64,000 bases of DNA from UBA1672 sp051967755 (GTDB taxonomy: Bacteria; Pseudomonadota; Alphaproteobacteria; Micavibrionales; Micavibrionaceae): assembly GCA_051967755.1 (NCBI GenBank), contig JBQDYD010000004.1, positions 325,498-389,497 on the forward strand. The letters are read 5' to 3'. A program made the position numbers and the translations under genes. Under the pieces are notes generated by a model. The model was not told the origin of the DNA and searched no databases. It saw nothing but the letters and a program-made list of their open reading frames with translations. Shown piece by piece: positions 23,275 to 32,062 of the stretch (position 1 is its first letter; the number at the start of each line of letters is the position of its first letter).

Positions 23275-25119
23275 TTATTTATCCTCAAATAAATCGGTAA
23301 GTTGTTTGGTTAATGCTTCTGCCAGTCCGTCCGCATCGGAAATTGTAATCGCACGTTCATAGTAACGTGTCACGTCATGCCCGATCCCGATTGCGGTCAG
23401 TTCAACAGGGGATTTTTCCTCAATCCAGCGGATCACATTGCGCAAATCCATTTCCAATATATTTGATGGATTGACCGAAAGTGTTGAATCATCAACGGGC
23501 GCACCGTCTGAAATAACCAGCAGGATTTTACGTTCCTCGGGGCGACGGCTGAGGCGGTTATACGCCCAAACAAGCGCTTCGCCATCAATATTTTCTTTTA
23601 AGATGCCTTCCTTGAGCATTAGGCCAAGGTTTCTGCGTGCGCGGCGCGTTGGTGCGTTTGCATCCTTGTAGATAATGTGACGCACATCATTCAGACGGCC
23701 GGGTTTCTCCGGGCGACCGTTTTCCAGCCACAATTCCCGTGACTTACCGCCTTTCCATGCGCGTGTGGTAAAGCCAAGAATTTCTGTTTTCAGGCCGCAT
23801 CGTTCAAGCGTTTGGGCGATGATATCCGTGGTCGTGGCGGCAATCGCAATCGGGCGACCACGCATTGATCCTGAATTATCAATCAAAATGGAAACAACCG
23901 TATCTTTGAACGGCATTTCCTTTTCCTGTTTAAAGGTCAGCGGTACATCAGGGTTGGCGATTACACGGGCAAGGCGCGCGCCGTCCAGAATGCCTTCCTC
24001 CAGATCAAATGCCCAACTGCGACGTTGACGCGCCATGAGTTTGCGTTGCAGGCGATTGGCCAGTTTTGTGATGATGGTGTGATAGTTGTTGAGTTGTTGA
24101 TCGAGTAGATCACGAAGCCGTGCCATTTCATCAGGATCCGCAAGGTCTTCGGCGTTTATTTCCTCATCGAATTGCGTTGTGTAGACGGTGTATATGCCCT
24201 CAACAAAATCACTGAAATCTGATGGCCTGCCGGGCGGCGGAGGCGGCATATCATCTGCTGCCATATCTTCATTATTGAGATCATCCATGATCTCATCCAT
24301 ATCCATATTAAAGGTTTCATCCTCTATGGTTTGGCTTTCGTCGCTCTCACCGATGCCGCCTTCTTGCGCGGTTTCATCGTCTTGGCCTTCATTTTGCTCT
24401 TCATTTTCATCAGATTGTTGATCGGGGTTATCTGATCCGTCCTCTTGTTCCTGATTTTCAATGTCTTGATCACCATCAGGATCGACGGGGAGCTCTAAGT
24501 CCTGCAGTAAGCTTCGGGCAATTTTTGCGAAGGCCTTTTGATCGTTCATGACACTTTTTAAGTCATCAAAGCCCGCTTGTTTTAAGCGCTCCATAATCCA
24601 TGGTTGCCATAGCTCATAGGCTTTTTCCGCAGAAGGCGGCGGTGCAAGGCCGCTCATCTCTGTGCGTGCTACTATGTGCAATGCATCAGCAAGCGAGATA
24701 TCCTCTCGCTCTTGTATGCCGTCAAAACCGCGGCGTTTAGATTTTTCTTCTAAAACTTCGTTCAGGTTTTGTGCCACGCCGTCCATGCTTGTAATGCCTA
24801 TGGCATCACAGCGTGCCTGTTCTAACGCATCCATACCGGCCTGTGCGCGTAGATCATTCTGCCCGTTAGAACGATGAAGCCTTTGGTCATGGTGTGCCAA
24901 TTTCAGTGCGTATGTATCAGCGCAGCCGCGAATAAGATTGCGCTTTTGCTGCGTCATATCCGATGATGGTGCAGGGATACGCGGCCGATTTAGGTTTCTA
25001 ATATCGCCCGTCGGTGTTTCTACTTCGGAGTAAGTTACCTCCAGGTCTTTTTTGCGAGAGATTGCCCGCAACGTAGAGGAGGTGCTCACTTTAAATTGTT
25101 CTGAATCGGTTTTACTCAT
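23275..25119 (-). CDS. cobT: Cobaltochelatase CobT subunit
   Basis: CobT works with the AAA+ CobS to drive CobN-dependent cobalt insertion during aerobic cobalamin synthesis. The N-terminal helical region is followed by a long acidic, Gln/Glu/Asp-rich linker (about residues 215-290). A C-terminal von Willebrand A domain has the MIDAS-type motif ILIDNSGSMRG. The closing VISDGAPVDDSTL and ELTAIGIGHDVTRYY are characteristic of CobT. Length 614 is normal. Separated from cobS by a plus-strand gene (25245-25649), an interruption of the usual cobS-cobT pair. cobN is not in view. Confidence 0.94.
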   Translation of the reverse strand: MSKTDSEQFKVSTSSTLRAISRKKDLEVTYSEVETPTGDIRNLNRPRIPAPSSDMTQQKRNLIRGCADTYALKLAHHDQRLHRSNGQNDLRAQAGMDALEQARCDAIGITSMDGVAQNLNEVLEEKSKRRGFDGIQEREDISLADALHIVARTEMSGLAPPPSAEKAYELWQPWIMERLKQAGFDDLKSVMNDQKAFAKIARSLLQDLELPVDPDGDQDIENQEQEDGSDNPDQQSDENEEQNEGQDDETAQEGGIGESDESQTIEDETFNMDMDEIMDDLNNEDMAADDMPPPPPGRPSDFSDFVEGIYTVYTTQFDEEINAEDLADPDEMARLRDLLDQQLNNYHTIITKLANRLQRKLMARQRRSWAFDLEEGILDGARLARVIANPDVPLTFKQEKEMPFKDTVVSILIDNSGSMRGRPIAIAATTTDIIAQTLERCGLKTEILGFTTRAWKGGKSRELWLENGRPEKPGRLNDVRHIIYKDANAPTRRARRNLGLMLKEGILKENIDGEALVWAYNRLSRRPEERKILLVISDGAPVDDSTLSVNPSNILEMDLRNVIRWIEEKSPVELTAIGIGHDVTRYYERAITISDADGLAEALTKQLTDLFEDK

Positions 25120-25244
25120 ATTAGGGCGATCCTAACGCATTTTAATTTCGCCGCACAGTCACTATCTGCAGTATTTGACGTTTGGCTTGGTTTGATGATA
25201 GTACTGTCCGCCTAAAACTATATAAATAAAAAAGGACTAGGGGT

Positions 25245-25649
25245 ATGTCAGTTAAAAGATATTTTGGAATTGCGGCGTTATGTGCGGCCGCTGTTGTGAC
25301 TGTGAAATCCTGTACAGAAGCATTTGTCACCAAGGATGACCAAGAAGGCACAAAGTTTGAAGAGCGCTTTGGGCATAACCTGTCTGAAAATACAATCGGT
25401 TTTGTTAAGGGTCTGTTCAAAGGTGGTGTTGACGGGTTGAGTGATATTACAGATGAAACCAAAGATTACCTTATGGATGAGCATGGTATTGATGTTGGTG
25501 ATTACGATAATCTCGGTCAATTAGAAAATGCCCTTCGTGAAAAAGGAATTGATATCAGTTTCGACGGAAACCCATGTAACGATGATACATATTATCTGGA
25601 CGCTGATTGCTTTGGTAAAATTCCGCAGCAAGAGCGCGTGCCTGATTAG
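25245..25649 (+). CDS. Hypothetical exported or lipid-anchored protein between cobT and cobS
   Basis: Family not recognised. The N-terminus MSVKRYFGIAALCAAAVVTV is a signal-like segment followed by KSC, an imperfect lipobox (Lys at -2), so it may be a lipoprotein or simply exported. The mature part (about 110 residues) is acidic, with an amphipathic stretch (NTIGFVKGLFKGGVDGLSDI), a probable helix (YDNLGQLENALREKGI) and two cysteines close to the end (NPCNDD, ADCFGK) that could form a disulfide. AAGGA lies about 10 bp before ATG 25245. It is on the opposite strand to cobS and cobT and ends 2 bp from the cobS stop. Nothing links it to cobalt chelation beyond position. Confidence 0.7.
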   Translation: MSVKRYFGIAALCAAAVVTVKSCTEAFVTKDDQEGTKFEERFGHNLSENTIGFVKGLFKGGVDGLSDITDETKDYLMDEHGIDVGDYDNLGQLENALREKGIDISFDGNPCNDDTYYLDADCFGKIPQQERVPD

Positions 25650-25651
25650 TG

Positions 25652-26722
25652 TTATTTGTCGGGCACAGCGATATTTTTGATTGCGCTGTCGGGTAAATCA
25701 ACGCCAAAACATCTTTGATAATATTCGGCGATAATGGGGCGCTCTGCTTCGTCGCATTTGTTTAAGAACGCAACGCGGAATGCAAACTCGCGATCCTTGA
25801 ATATTGTCATGTTTTCAGCCCATGCGATGACTGTTCGTGGTGACATTAATGTTGATAGGTCACCATTCACAAAACCCTCACGTGTCAGATCGGCCAGCGT
25901 TACCATTTTGCTGATTGTGTCCTTGCCTTCTTCTGTGTTGAATTCGGGCAATTTCGCCAAAACAATGCGTGCCTCACGGTCGTGCGGTAAATAATTGAGG
26001 GTGGTTACGATATTCCACCTGTCCATCTGACCTTGGTTGATTTGCTGCGTTCCGTGGTAAAGCCCGGTTGTATCCCCCAGGCCGATTGTGTTGCTTGTCG
26101 CAAACAAACGAAAGGCTGGGTGAGGGCGAATCACAAGGTTCTGATCCAGAAGTGTTAATTTACCTTCGGCTTCTAGTATTCTTTGAATGACAAACATAAC
26201 ATCCGGGCGCCCGGCATCATATTCGTCAAAAACCAATGCCACAGGATTTTGAATAGACCAAGGAAGCAGACCTTCCTTCCATTTTGTGATTTGCTTACCT
26301 TCTTGTAAAACGATGGTGTCTTTACCGATCAGGTCAACACGGCTGACATGACTGTCGAGGTTGATACGCACACAGGGCCAATTTAATCTGGCGGCGACTT
26401 GCTCGATATGGGTTGATTTACCTGTCCCGTGGTACCCTTGGATCATCACGCGGCGGTTATGCGTAAAACCGGCCAGAATAGCCATAGTGGTTTCGGGGTC
26501 AAATTTATATGTCGGATCGACATCAGGCACGTTTGCTGTGTCTTCTGTAAAGCCCGGTATTTCCCAATCTACGTCAATGCCGAATGTTTCACGAGCGTTG
26601 TATTTAGTATCGGGAATAGAGGTATACTTACCTTCTTTTGCCTTGATTTGGGTGATGCTGAAAGACATTCCACGTTCGGATTCTTTCTCTTTATCAAGAT
26701 TATCAGTCATTTGTGATGTCAT
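25652..26722 (-). CDS. cobS: Cobaltochelatase CobS subunit
   Basis: This AAA+ ATPase of the MoxR/CobS branch forms a chaperone-like complex with CobT. Walker A is QGYHGTGKST (about residues 95-104), Walker B is ALVFDEYDAG, and sensor 1 is FRLFATSNTIGLGD. The N-terminal SIPDTKYNARETFGIDVDWEIPGF and C-terminal EYYQRCFGVDLPDSAI match CobS, not generic MoxR. Length 356 is slightly above the usual 330, with a hydrophilic extension of about 20 residues. GGAAG is the ribosome site for ATG 26722. Follows the J-domain gene by 37 bp, the usual alphaproteobacterial order. Confidence 0.95.
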   Translation of the reverse strand: MTSQMTDNLDKEKESERGMSFSITQIKAKEGKYTSIPDTKYNARETFGIDVDWEIPGFTEDTANVPDVDPTYKFDPETTMAILAGFTHNRRVMIQGYHGTGKSTHIEQVAARLNWPCVRINLDSHVSRVDLIGKDTIVLQEGKQITKWKEGLLPWSIQNPVALVFDEYDAGRPDVMFVIQRILEAEGKLTLLDQNLVIRPHPAFRLFATSNTIGLGDTTGLYHGTQQINQGQMDRWNIVTTLNYLPHDREARIVLAKLPEFNTEEGKDTISKMVTLADLTREGFVNGDLSTLMSPRTVIAWAENMTIFKDREFAFRVAFLNKCDEAERPIIAEYYQRCFGVDLPDSAIKNIAVPDK

Positions 26723-26759
26723 TATTATTTACTTCCACCCGTTGTGATTTGTTTTTCTT

Positions 26760-27380
26760 TTATGCATTACGTTTTTGAATGGTGCTGTATTCTTCGTAGG
26801 CAAGCTTCAATATTGTATAGGCCATATTGATCTTTTTGAGAAGCTCCTCCGCATCAGAATTATTTTTATTTAGATCCGGATGGTATTTTTTCGCGAGCTT
26901 TTTGTATTGTACCTTTATCTCGTCCAAGGTGAGAGGAGGGGAAAGTCCCATTATGGCCATGGCTTCGAATTCAGGTGATGATGTGTCGACGTTAAACCCT
27001 TGGGCGTTGTTTGTGTTGTTATTTCCCGCATTTGTATCGTGACCTGCCTCGCCATAAAAATATGTACTACGCGCCGCATCATGTAACTTTTGCTCTGCTT
27101 CTACGTCAGAATATTTCCATGTGGGGCGATCACCATACATGCTCTTTAACATGTGATCCTGAACTTCTCGTTCTGACATACCTTCAAAGAAATCCCAAGC
27201 TTTGTTGTATTCTTTAATGTGATCAAAGCAAAACATATAGTACTCATTCAAACCACGGTGTTTGGGTGCCCTGTGTTCGGCATGTTCCTGACATCCGGGC
27301 ATTTCACAGATTTGTACTGCGACACGTTCTTCCGCATCCGCAAATTCAGGTGATTTGTGCTTTAATACTATTTTCGGCAT
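26760..27380 (-). CDS. J-domain protein next to cobS
   Basis: A DnaJ-type co-chaperone with the J domain at its C-terminus: MGLSPPLTLDEIKVQYKKLA and then the HPD motif in KYHPDLNK, starting at about residue 140. J domains stimulate Hsp70 ATPase. The N-terminal half has a conserved-looking Cys/His cluster (ICEMPGCQEH ... MFCFDH), possibly zinc-binding, and a KEYNKAWDFFEGMSEREV helix. A low-complexity Asn-rich linker (HDTNAGNNNTNNAQ) joins the two halves. This bolA / J-protein / cobS order is recurrent in alphaproteobacteria, so the protein may serve CobST assembly, but that is inference. Divergent from bolA with 56 bp between starts. Confidence 0.9.
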   Translation of the reverse strand: MPKIVLKHKSPEFADAEERVAVQICEMPGCQEHAEHRAPKHRGLNEYYMFCFDHIKEYNKAWDFFEGMSEREVQDHMLKSMYGDRPTWKYSDVEAEQKLHDAARSTYFYGEAGHDTNAGNNNTNNAQGFNVDTSSPEFEAMAIMGLSPPLTLDEIKVQYKKLAKKYHPDLNKNNSDAEELLKKINMAYTILKLAYEEYSTIQKRNA

Positions 27381-27436
27381 AACTTTTCTATTATATAGAT
27401 ATTCTCAATCATCAGCAAAAGAGAAATATGGTGTAA

Positions 27437-27694
27437 ATGATGCAATCGATGCAAGAAATAATCACTGAAAAGTTACAGAAGTCTCTGGATCCTTCACAGC
27501 TTGAGGTCGTAAATGAAAGTCACCTTCATAAGGGGCATTCGGGTGATGACGGATCAGGTGAGAGTCATTTCAAAATCGTGATTTCTGGCGGGAAATTTCA
27601 GAGTGAAAATAGGGTTAAGAAGCATCAGGAGGTGTATGAGATTTTAAGCGCGGAAATGAAGTCCATACACGCATTATCCATTAGTATTCAGTAA
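27437..27694 (+). CDS. bolA: BolA-family protein
   Basis: BolA-type proteins pair with monothiol glutaredoxins in iron-sulfur cluster trafficking and regulation. The 85-residue sequence shows the family pattern: KLQKSLDPSQLEVVNESHLHKGHSG with the invariant His, then SHFKIVISGGKFQSENRVKKHQEVYEIL and the end HALSISI. ATG codons at 27437, 27440 and 27449 are all in frame, and the first is kept. Divergent from the J-domain gene. Confidence 0.93.
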   Translation: MMQSMQEIITEKLQKSLDPSQLEVVNESHLHKGHSGDDGSGESHFKIVISGGKFQSENRVKKHQEVYEILSAEMKSIHALSISIQ

Positions 27695-27791
27695 TTTAGG
27701 GCATGTTAATATAAAGCTTATAGTTGCAATTATTTTCTAAACACGATAGCATTCTTAAGTTATCTTAAAATTTAATTGTGTGTGGAAAAAA

Positions 27792-28193
27792 ATGGAACAA
27801 AAAGAAATGGATAAAGCCGATGAGGTGAATTGTAGCTACGTTTACAAAGCTGCGCAAAGCTCATTGGTAAGTCGAAATATTACTATTCTCGGGCGAAGGA
27901 CATCGATCCGCTTAGAACCTGAAATGTGGACCGCCCTTAATGATATATCAAAGCGTGAGCGGTGCTCTATACATGATATATGTGGCTTGGTGTATACCCG
28001 AAAGAAGGAGCAAACGTCTCTTACTGCTGCGATACGTGTTTTCCTGATATTGTATTATAGGGCCGCATCAACTGAGCAAGGCCACAGACAGGCAGGGCAT
28101 GGCGATTTTTCTATTATGAAGAAGCGCGCACGTATTCCTGAGGAGTATGCGAGATTTTTTGAGCGATCATCAAAAAAGAGAAAAACAGCTTAA
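27792..28193 (+). CDS. Ribbon-helix-helix protein
   Basis: The centre of this 133-residue protein resembles the RHH_4-type ribbon-helix-helix domain: a strand (RRTSIRLEPEMWTALNDI) and two helices (SIHDICGLVYTRKKEQ, TSLTAAIRVFLILYYRAA). Such proteins dimerise and usually bind DNA as repressors; the target is unknown. The N-terminal 40 and C-terminal 40 residues are polar, the latter strongly basic (KKRARIPEEY, SSKKRKTA). I choose ATG 27792. A GTG at 27780 in frame is possible. Not adjacent to a toxin-like gene, so not an obvious antitoxin. The 3' end lies 4 bp from the convergent accA stop. Confidence 0.8.
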   Translation: MEQKEMDKADEVNCSYVYKAAQSSLVSRNITILGRRTSIRLEPEMWTALNDISKRERCSIHDICGLVYTRKKEQTSLTAAIRVFLILYYRAASTEQGHRQAGHGDFSIMKKRARIPEEYARFFERSSKKRKTA

Positions 28194-28197
28194 ATTG

Positions 28198-29145
28198 TTA
28201 TATGTCGCGGCCGTATTGTAAAAACTTACGTCTGCGACTTGCTTTTATTTCAGCTTTTTCCCACGGAACTAGCTGTGTGAAGCCTTTTTCAATCTGATCG
28301 GCAACGCTCTGGATTGTTTGCGCGCGGTTTCTATGTGCACCGCCCACAGGCTCACTAATGATGTCATCAACCAGCTTAAGTTCTTTGAGGTCTTGTGCCG
28401 TAAGCTTAAGGGCTGTCGCAGCTTCTTTTGCATACTCACCGTCGCGCCATAAAATAGAGGCACATCCTTCGGGGGAGATGACAGAGTAAATAGAGTGTTC
28501 CAGCATGTAAACTTTATCAGCAACCGCTATCGCAATGGCTCCACCTGAGCCGCCTTCGCCGATCACAACAGAGATGATAGGCACCTCTGTTCGCAAGCAT
28601 GACTCAATTGATTTTGCGATGGCCTCAGACTGGCCACGCTCTTCTGCTCCGACACCAGGATATGCTCCGGCTGTATCAATTAATGTAATAACCGGGATTT
28701 GGAATTGGTTTGCCATTTTCAAAAGGCGCTGCGCTTTGCGGTATCCTTCGGGGCGAACCATACCAAAATTACGCTTGATGCGGCTTTGTGTGTCATTGCC
28801 TTTTTCATGCCCCATAATGATGCATGACTGACCACGGAAACGACCGATTCCACCAACTAAAGCATAATCTTCTGCGTAGTTACGATCACCTGCGAGGGGA
28901 ATAAAGTCATCGATCATGCCTTTGACGTAATCAAGCATGCGCGGACGTTCTTGGTGTCTTGCAACTAATACTTTTTGAGCCGGTGTTAATTTGCTGTAGG
29001 TTTGTTTCAAAAGTTTGTCAGCTTTGCTTTGCATACGCGAAATTTCATCCGCGATGTTAACTTCTGAATCACTGTTAACATGACGTAATTCTGCAATCTT
29101 TCCTTCAAGTTCAAGGATCGGCTTTTCAAAATCAAGTTGTGTCAT
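28198..29145 (-). CDS. accA: Acetyl-CoA carboxylase carboxyltransferase subunit alpha
   Basis: AccA with AccD transfers the carboxyl group from biotin to acetyl-CoA, the first step of fatty-acid synthesis. Family features: the N-terminal coil (DFEKPILELEGKIAELR), RPRMLDYVKGM, GRFRGQSCIIMGHEKG, the crotonase-type core TLIDTAGAYPGVGAEERGQ, EGGSGGAIAIAVADKVYMLEH and SPEGCASILWRD. Length 315 is normal. It lies 63 bp after xerD on the same strand, the common alphaproteobacterial order. Confidence 0.98.
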   Translation of the reverse strand: MTQLDFEKPILELEGKIAELRHVNSDSEVNIADEISRMQSKADKLLKQTYSKLTPAQKVLVARHQERPRMLDYVKGMIDDFIPLAGDRNYAEDYALVGGIGRFRGQSCIIMGHEKGNDTQSRIKRNFGMVRPEGYRKAQRLLKMANQFQIPVITLIDTAGAYPGVGAEERGQSEAIAKSIESCLRTEVPIISVVIGEGGSGGAIAIAVADKVYMLEHSIYSVISPEGCASILWRDGEYAKEAATALKLTAQDLKELKLVDDIISEPVGGAHRNRAQTIQSVADQIEKGFTQLVPWEKAEIKASRRRKFLQYGRDI

Positions 29146-29208
29146 GTAATTTCAATACCCTTTTCACTAAGCTTAGCCATAACTTTTATGGCTACACTTA
29201 TGTTTTTA

Positions 29209-30198
29209 TTAGCTTTTAGCGGCTTTTGCCAGAGGATGTTTTTCCTCAACCTCTTTTTTAACATCTTCACCCAGAATATGAGTGTAAATTTGTGTTGTCG
29301 CGATGTCTGCATGTCCCAGCATTTTTTGAACTGAGCGCAAATCTGCACCATTGCTTAGTAGGTGTGTTGCAAATGCGTGTCTTAATACATGCGGACTAAC
29401 GCGGCCATCATCTATTTTAGCTTCTTTTGCCAAATCTTTTAAGAGCTGAGCGAAGCGTTGGCGTGTAAGGTGACCGCTGACGGATGTCTTGGATGGGAAC
29501 AACCATTTATTTTGACCCGCAGCGTCTTCAGAGCCAACATGCTGTTTGCGAACATCAAGATATTTTTTAAGTGATTCTTGCGCCGGTGTAGAAAGCGGAA
29601 CCATACGTTCACGGCCGGCTTTACCCTCAACAATCAGGTGGTCTGTGTTCTTTCCGATAGCAGAAAGTGGCAGGCCAACAAGTTCGGATACACGTAGTCC
29701 TGTTGCGTATAGCATTTCAATCAAACAAACCAAACGAATGCTTTCTGCCGTTCCTTTTTCACCTGCAGTTTGAATCAGATTTGTAACTTCTTCTTCTGTA
29801 AGTGTTTTCGGAAGTGAGCGTCCTTGCTTCGGGCTTTCGATCGTAGAGGTCGGCTCATCTTCGCGCACGCCTTCTGAAACAAGATAGCGATAGAATTGGC
29901 GCAACGCAGATAAACGACGCGCGACTGTACGCACGGCAATTTTGCCTTTGCTGGACGCTTTGCTGTTAGATTTATCGCTTAGATCTTGAAGGTAGGCTTT
30001 AAGATGCTCAGTGTTTGCTTCACTGATTTCAACATTTTTATTGTTTCTGAGGAACATACTCACATCGGCAAGATCACGCCAGTATGCTTGACGTGTGTTC
30101 ATAGCTGCTCCACGTTCAGTCGTGAGCATGTCTAAAAATGCATCAACAAGAGGGTGTAAGTCCGGCTTCGGCATTGCAGGACGACCAGGTCTTGCCAT
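29209..30198 (-). CDS. xerD: Tyrosine recombinase XerD
   Basis: A site-specific recombinase of the XerC/XerD type that resolves chromosome dimers. It has an N-terminal SAM-like core-binding domain (MNTRQAYWRDLADVSMFL) and a catalytic domain with the Arg in ATGLRVSELVGL, Lys region VEGKAGRERMVPL, HVLRHAFATHLL, the late His in MLGHADIATTQIYTH and nucleophile Tyr in the same segment. Placement beside accA favours XerD over XerC. At 329 residues it is longer than the usual 300, partly through the basic N-terminus MARPGRPAMPKPD. It starts 11 bp after the stop of the exported-protein gene upstream. No integration-type repeats surround it, so it is housekeeping, not mobile. Confidence 0.93.
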   Translation of the reverse strand: MARPGRPAMPKPDLHPLVDAFLDMLTTERGAAMNTRQAYWRDLADVSMFLRNNKNVEISEANTEHLKAYLQDLSDKSNSKASSKGKIAVRTVARRLSALRQFYRYLVSEGVREDEPTSTIESPKQGRSLPKTLTEEEVTNLIQTAGEKGTAESIRLVCLIEMLYATGLRVSELVGLPLSAIGKNTDHLIVEGKAGRERMVPLSTPAQESLKKYLDVRKQHVGSEDAAGQNKWLFPSKTSVSGHLTRQRFAQLLKDLAKEAKIDDGRVSPHVLRHAFATHLLSNGADLRSVQKMLGHADIATTQIYTHILGEDVKKEVEEKHPLAKAAKS

Positions 30199-30209
30199 AT
30201 TTATCTCCT

Positions 30210-31856
30210 TCAGTTCTTCATCATCATCACGGTCTGCGCCAATAGATGATGTGATTGTTGTTTTAGTCCCAATGCATTCAAAGCATTTACAATATAATCA
30301 ATCGTTCCGACATAAATGTTTTCGTCATTTTGTTTCGCCAGAATAAATCCTGATAACAATAGAGATACACTCATGTTTTGATTTTTACTTGCTTGATCCA
30401 ACGCCTTTAAAACTACATAGGGAGGCATTGTATAGCTGTTATTCCAATCCAAGTCAAAACCATTTGTTTCTATGTAGCGGACTTTATCACCATTATTCTG
30501 CGTAGTGTCAATATTTTCTATAATATTTTTCAGGGCCGCTGTTTTCTCGTTGCTAAGTAAGTATTTCGTGACCTGTTCAGTGACCTTGGCAGAGAGGGAT
30601 TTGCTCTTTGTATTCGTCATAAGCGATAAGGCTGTGAGTAACTTTAGGCGAAGGTTTTCTTCTGCGTCATCATTTGTCGTTAGCGCAACTAAATCTTCGA
30701 GCCAATCTTTCGGTGCAGGTTCCTCACTATATAAAAATAGCTTAAGTGCGCGTTCCGCTTGGGGTAAATTCAGGCCACCGCCTATATCCATCTTTGCAAT
30801 GGCAGGAAGGAACGGGAGAAGGGCAGAATCATCATATTTGGACGCGATATCAAATGCATTCACAATATCACTATGTCTATCCTTGGGGAGCCAGCCCACT
30901 TTTGTTTCATTGAATAGATAAGCAAGCCGGTGCCAATCGTTTTTGCTGTTCTTTGCGTTCTTATCTGTTTCTATGATGGATTGATATAAAGCAGACAGAT
31001 CACTTTCTGCTTTTAATCCGTATTTGACGGCAAGAACAGTCAGTAAGGATTTTGTATCGTCATTAATCTTGCTCTGGGTAAGAAGTGAAGCGATGTGCTG
31101 TGGTGGGATAGCCTTGGTAATGTGAACGTCCCTGTTTGGCACAAGAATACGATCTTCCGCGATTAAAATCGCGCGCTCAAAAAAGCTTAATGATTTAAAT
31201 GATTGTGTGTCATATTCGAACATGAAGTCATCATCACTTAGCACTTTCTTCATAATGTTTTTTTTCGATGATTTTACAACGTCATCATATTCGGGGATCG
31301 GATCATGGGAAAGCGAAAGCGTGCAATATGCATTGGCTTCTTGCCAGAAAAGAGCGTTTTTGTTTTGTGAGAACGATGTTTTCACCTCAAGACAGGCGCG
31401 CGCCTTTTCTTTGTTTAAAAGCATACTGAAAATGCCTGCTCTTATAATCGGTTCCTGAAGTGGATAAGCAGACGCGTCGTTATAAAGCCGGAAGGCTTCT
31501 TTGTTGTAGCCCATTCTTAACAACGCGGTAAGGCGAAGTGTCAATAGATCCTGTCCGCTTTCAATTGGGATGTCGTTATTAACAACGGTGCTGTCTGCTG
31601 CTGTTATAAGGTAATTGCGTAGTGTTTTTTGTAAATATGTCCACTCGCTTCTGTTGATGTGCTTTAGAAGGTAAGTCAGGTCAGATCGATCCGCGTTATG
31701 GTAGACACCTGCGCCCAAACTTTTTGTGTCATCAGATTGTAATAAGCCGATTGATTCTAGCGGGCCATAATCTACAGGCTCTGCATCGGCGGCAGATGAT
31801 GGTGCGGTATATATAAAGAATGCAAATACTGCAAAAAATAAGAATTGTTTATTCAT
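30210..31856 (-). CDS. Exported helical-repeat hypothetical protein (548 aa)
   Basis: Family not recognised. A signal peptide (MNKQFLFFAVFAFFIYTAPSSAADA) predicts secretion to the periplasm. The rest is predominantly helical, with units such as LTLRLTALLRMGYNKEAFRLYND, KDRHSDIVNAFDIASKYDDSALLPFLPAIAKM and LALTTNDDAEENLRLKLLTALSLM, consistent with a TPR-like or alpha-solenoid scaffold. No catalytic motif is seen and there is one notable cysteine pair (ACLEVK, AYCTL). Its start overlaps the stop of the 47-residue membrane protein upstream by 8 bp, and xerD follows 11 bp downstream, so the three genes probably form one unit. Confidence 0.75.
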   Translation of the reverse strand: MNKQFLFFAVFAFFIYTAPSSAADAEPVDYGPLESIGLLQSDDTKSLGAGVYHNADRSDLTYLLKHINRSEWTYLQKTLRNYLITAADSTVVNNDIPIESGQDLLTLRLTALLRMGYNKEAFRLYNDASAYPLQEPIIRAGIFSMLLNKEKARACLEVKTSFSQNKNALFWQEANAYCTLSLSHDPIPEYDDVVKSSKKNIMKKVLSDDDFMFEYDTQSFKSLSFFERAILIAEDRILVPNRDVHITKAIPPQHIASLLTQSKINDDTKSLLTVLAVKYGLKAESDLSALYQSIIETDKNAKNSKNDWHRLAYLFNETKVGWLPKDRHSDIVNAFDIASKYDDSALLPFLPAIAKMDIGGGLNLPQAERALKLFLYSEEPAPKDWLEDLVALTTNDDAEENLRLKLLTALSLMTNTKSKSLSAKVTEQVTKYLLSNEKTAALKNIIENIDTTQNNGDKVRYIETNGFDLDWNNSYTMPPYVVLKALDQASKNQNMSVSLLLSGFILAKQNDENIYVGTIDYIVNALNALGLKQQSHHLLAQTVMMMKN

Positions 31857-31992
31857 CTAAAAAACGATCACTTGGTACGGTTTCAACAACTTGTGTCTGC
31901 GGAATTTCAACGTCCTTGATTGTTATAAGGGTAGCGCCCCCGACAATAAAAAAAACAATTAAGGCAAATAGGATTTTTAAGAGAAACGACAT
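31849..31992 (-). CDS. Small single-span membrane protein (47 aa)
   Basis: A short ORF starting at ATG 31992 encodes MSFLLK, a hydrophobic helix (ILFALIVFFIVGGATLITI), a conserved-looking proline segment (KDVEIPQTQ) and an end VPSDRFLDE. The layout (membrane anchor, DxxIP motif, DRF end) resembles small envelope proteins encoded opposite aroK in other alphaproteobacteria, from memory. The stop overlaps the start of the 30210-31856 gene (ATGAATAA). That tight overlap and the clean transmembrane pattern support a real gene. Function unknown, perhaps an inner-membrane partner of the downstream periplasmic protein. Confidence 0.7.
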   Translation of the reverse strand: MSFLLKILFALIVFFIVGGATLITIKDVEIPQTQVVETVPSDRFLDE

Positions 31993-32062
31993 AGCTTTTC
32001 AGTTTCGTAATTGTAATGTTGGTGTGTGAACTGTATAGCAAAGATGAAGATGATTTAAAAGA

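Noticed and set aside
23275..26722. An AAA+ ATPase plus VWA-domain pair that could look like a MoxR-VWA stress or phage-defence system
   Set aside because: The N- and C-terminal sequences are those of cobaltochelatase CobS and CobT, and the J-domain/bolA neighbours are the usual ones for these genes.
27792..28193. Antitoxin of a toxin-antitoxin pair
   Set aside because: Although it has an RHH-like domain, no toxin-like gene is adjacent; bolA and accA flank it.
29209..30198. Tyrosine recombinase as sign of an integrated element
   Set aside because: No attachment repeats, tRNA end or foreign gene block is nearby; it lies beside accA as the housekeeping XerD does.
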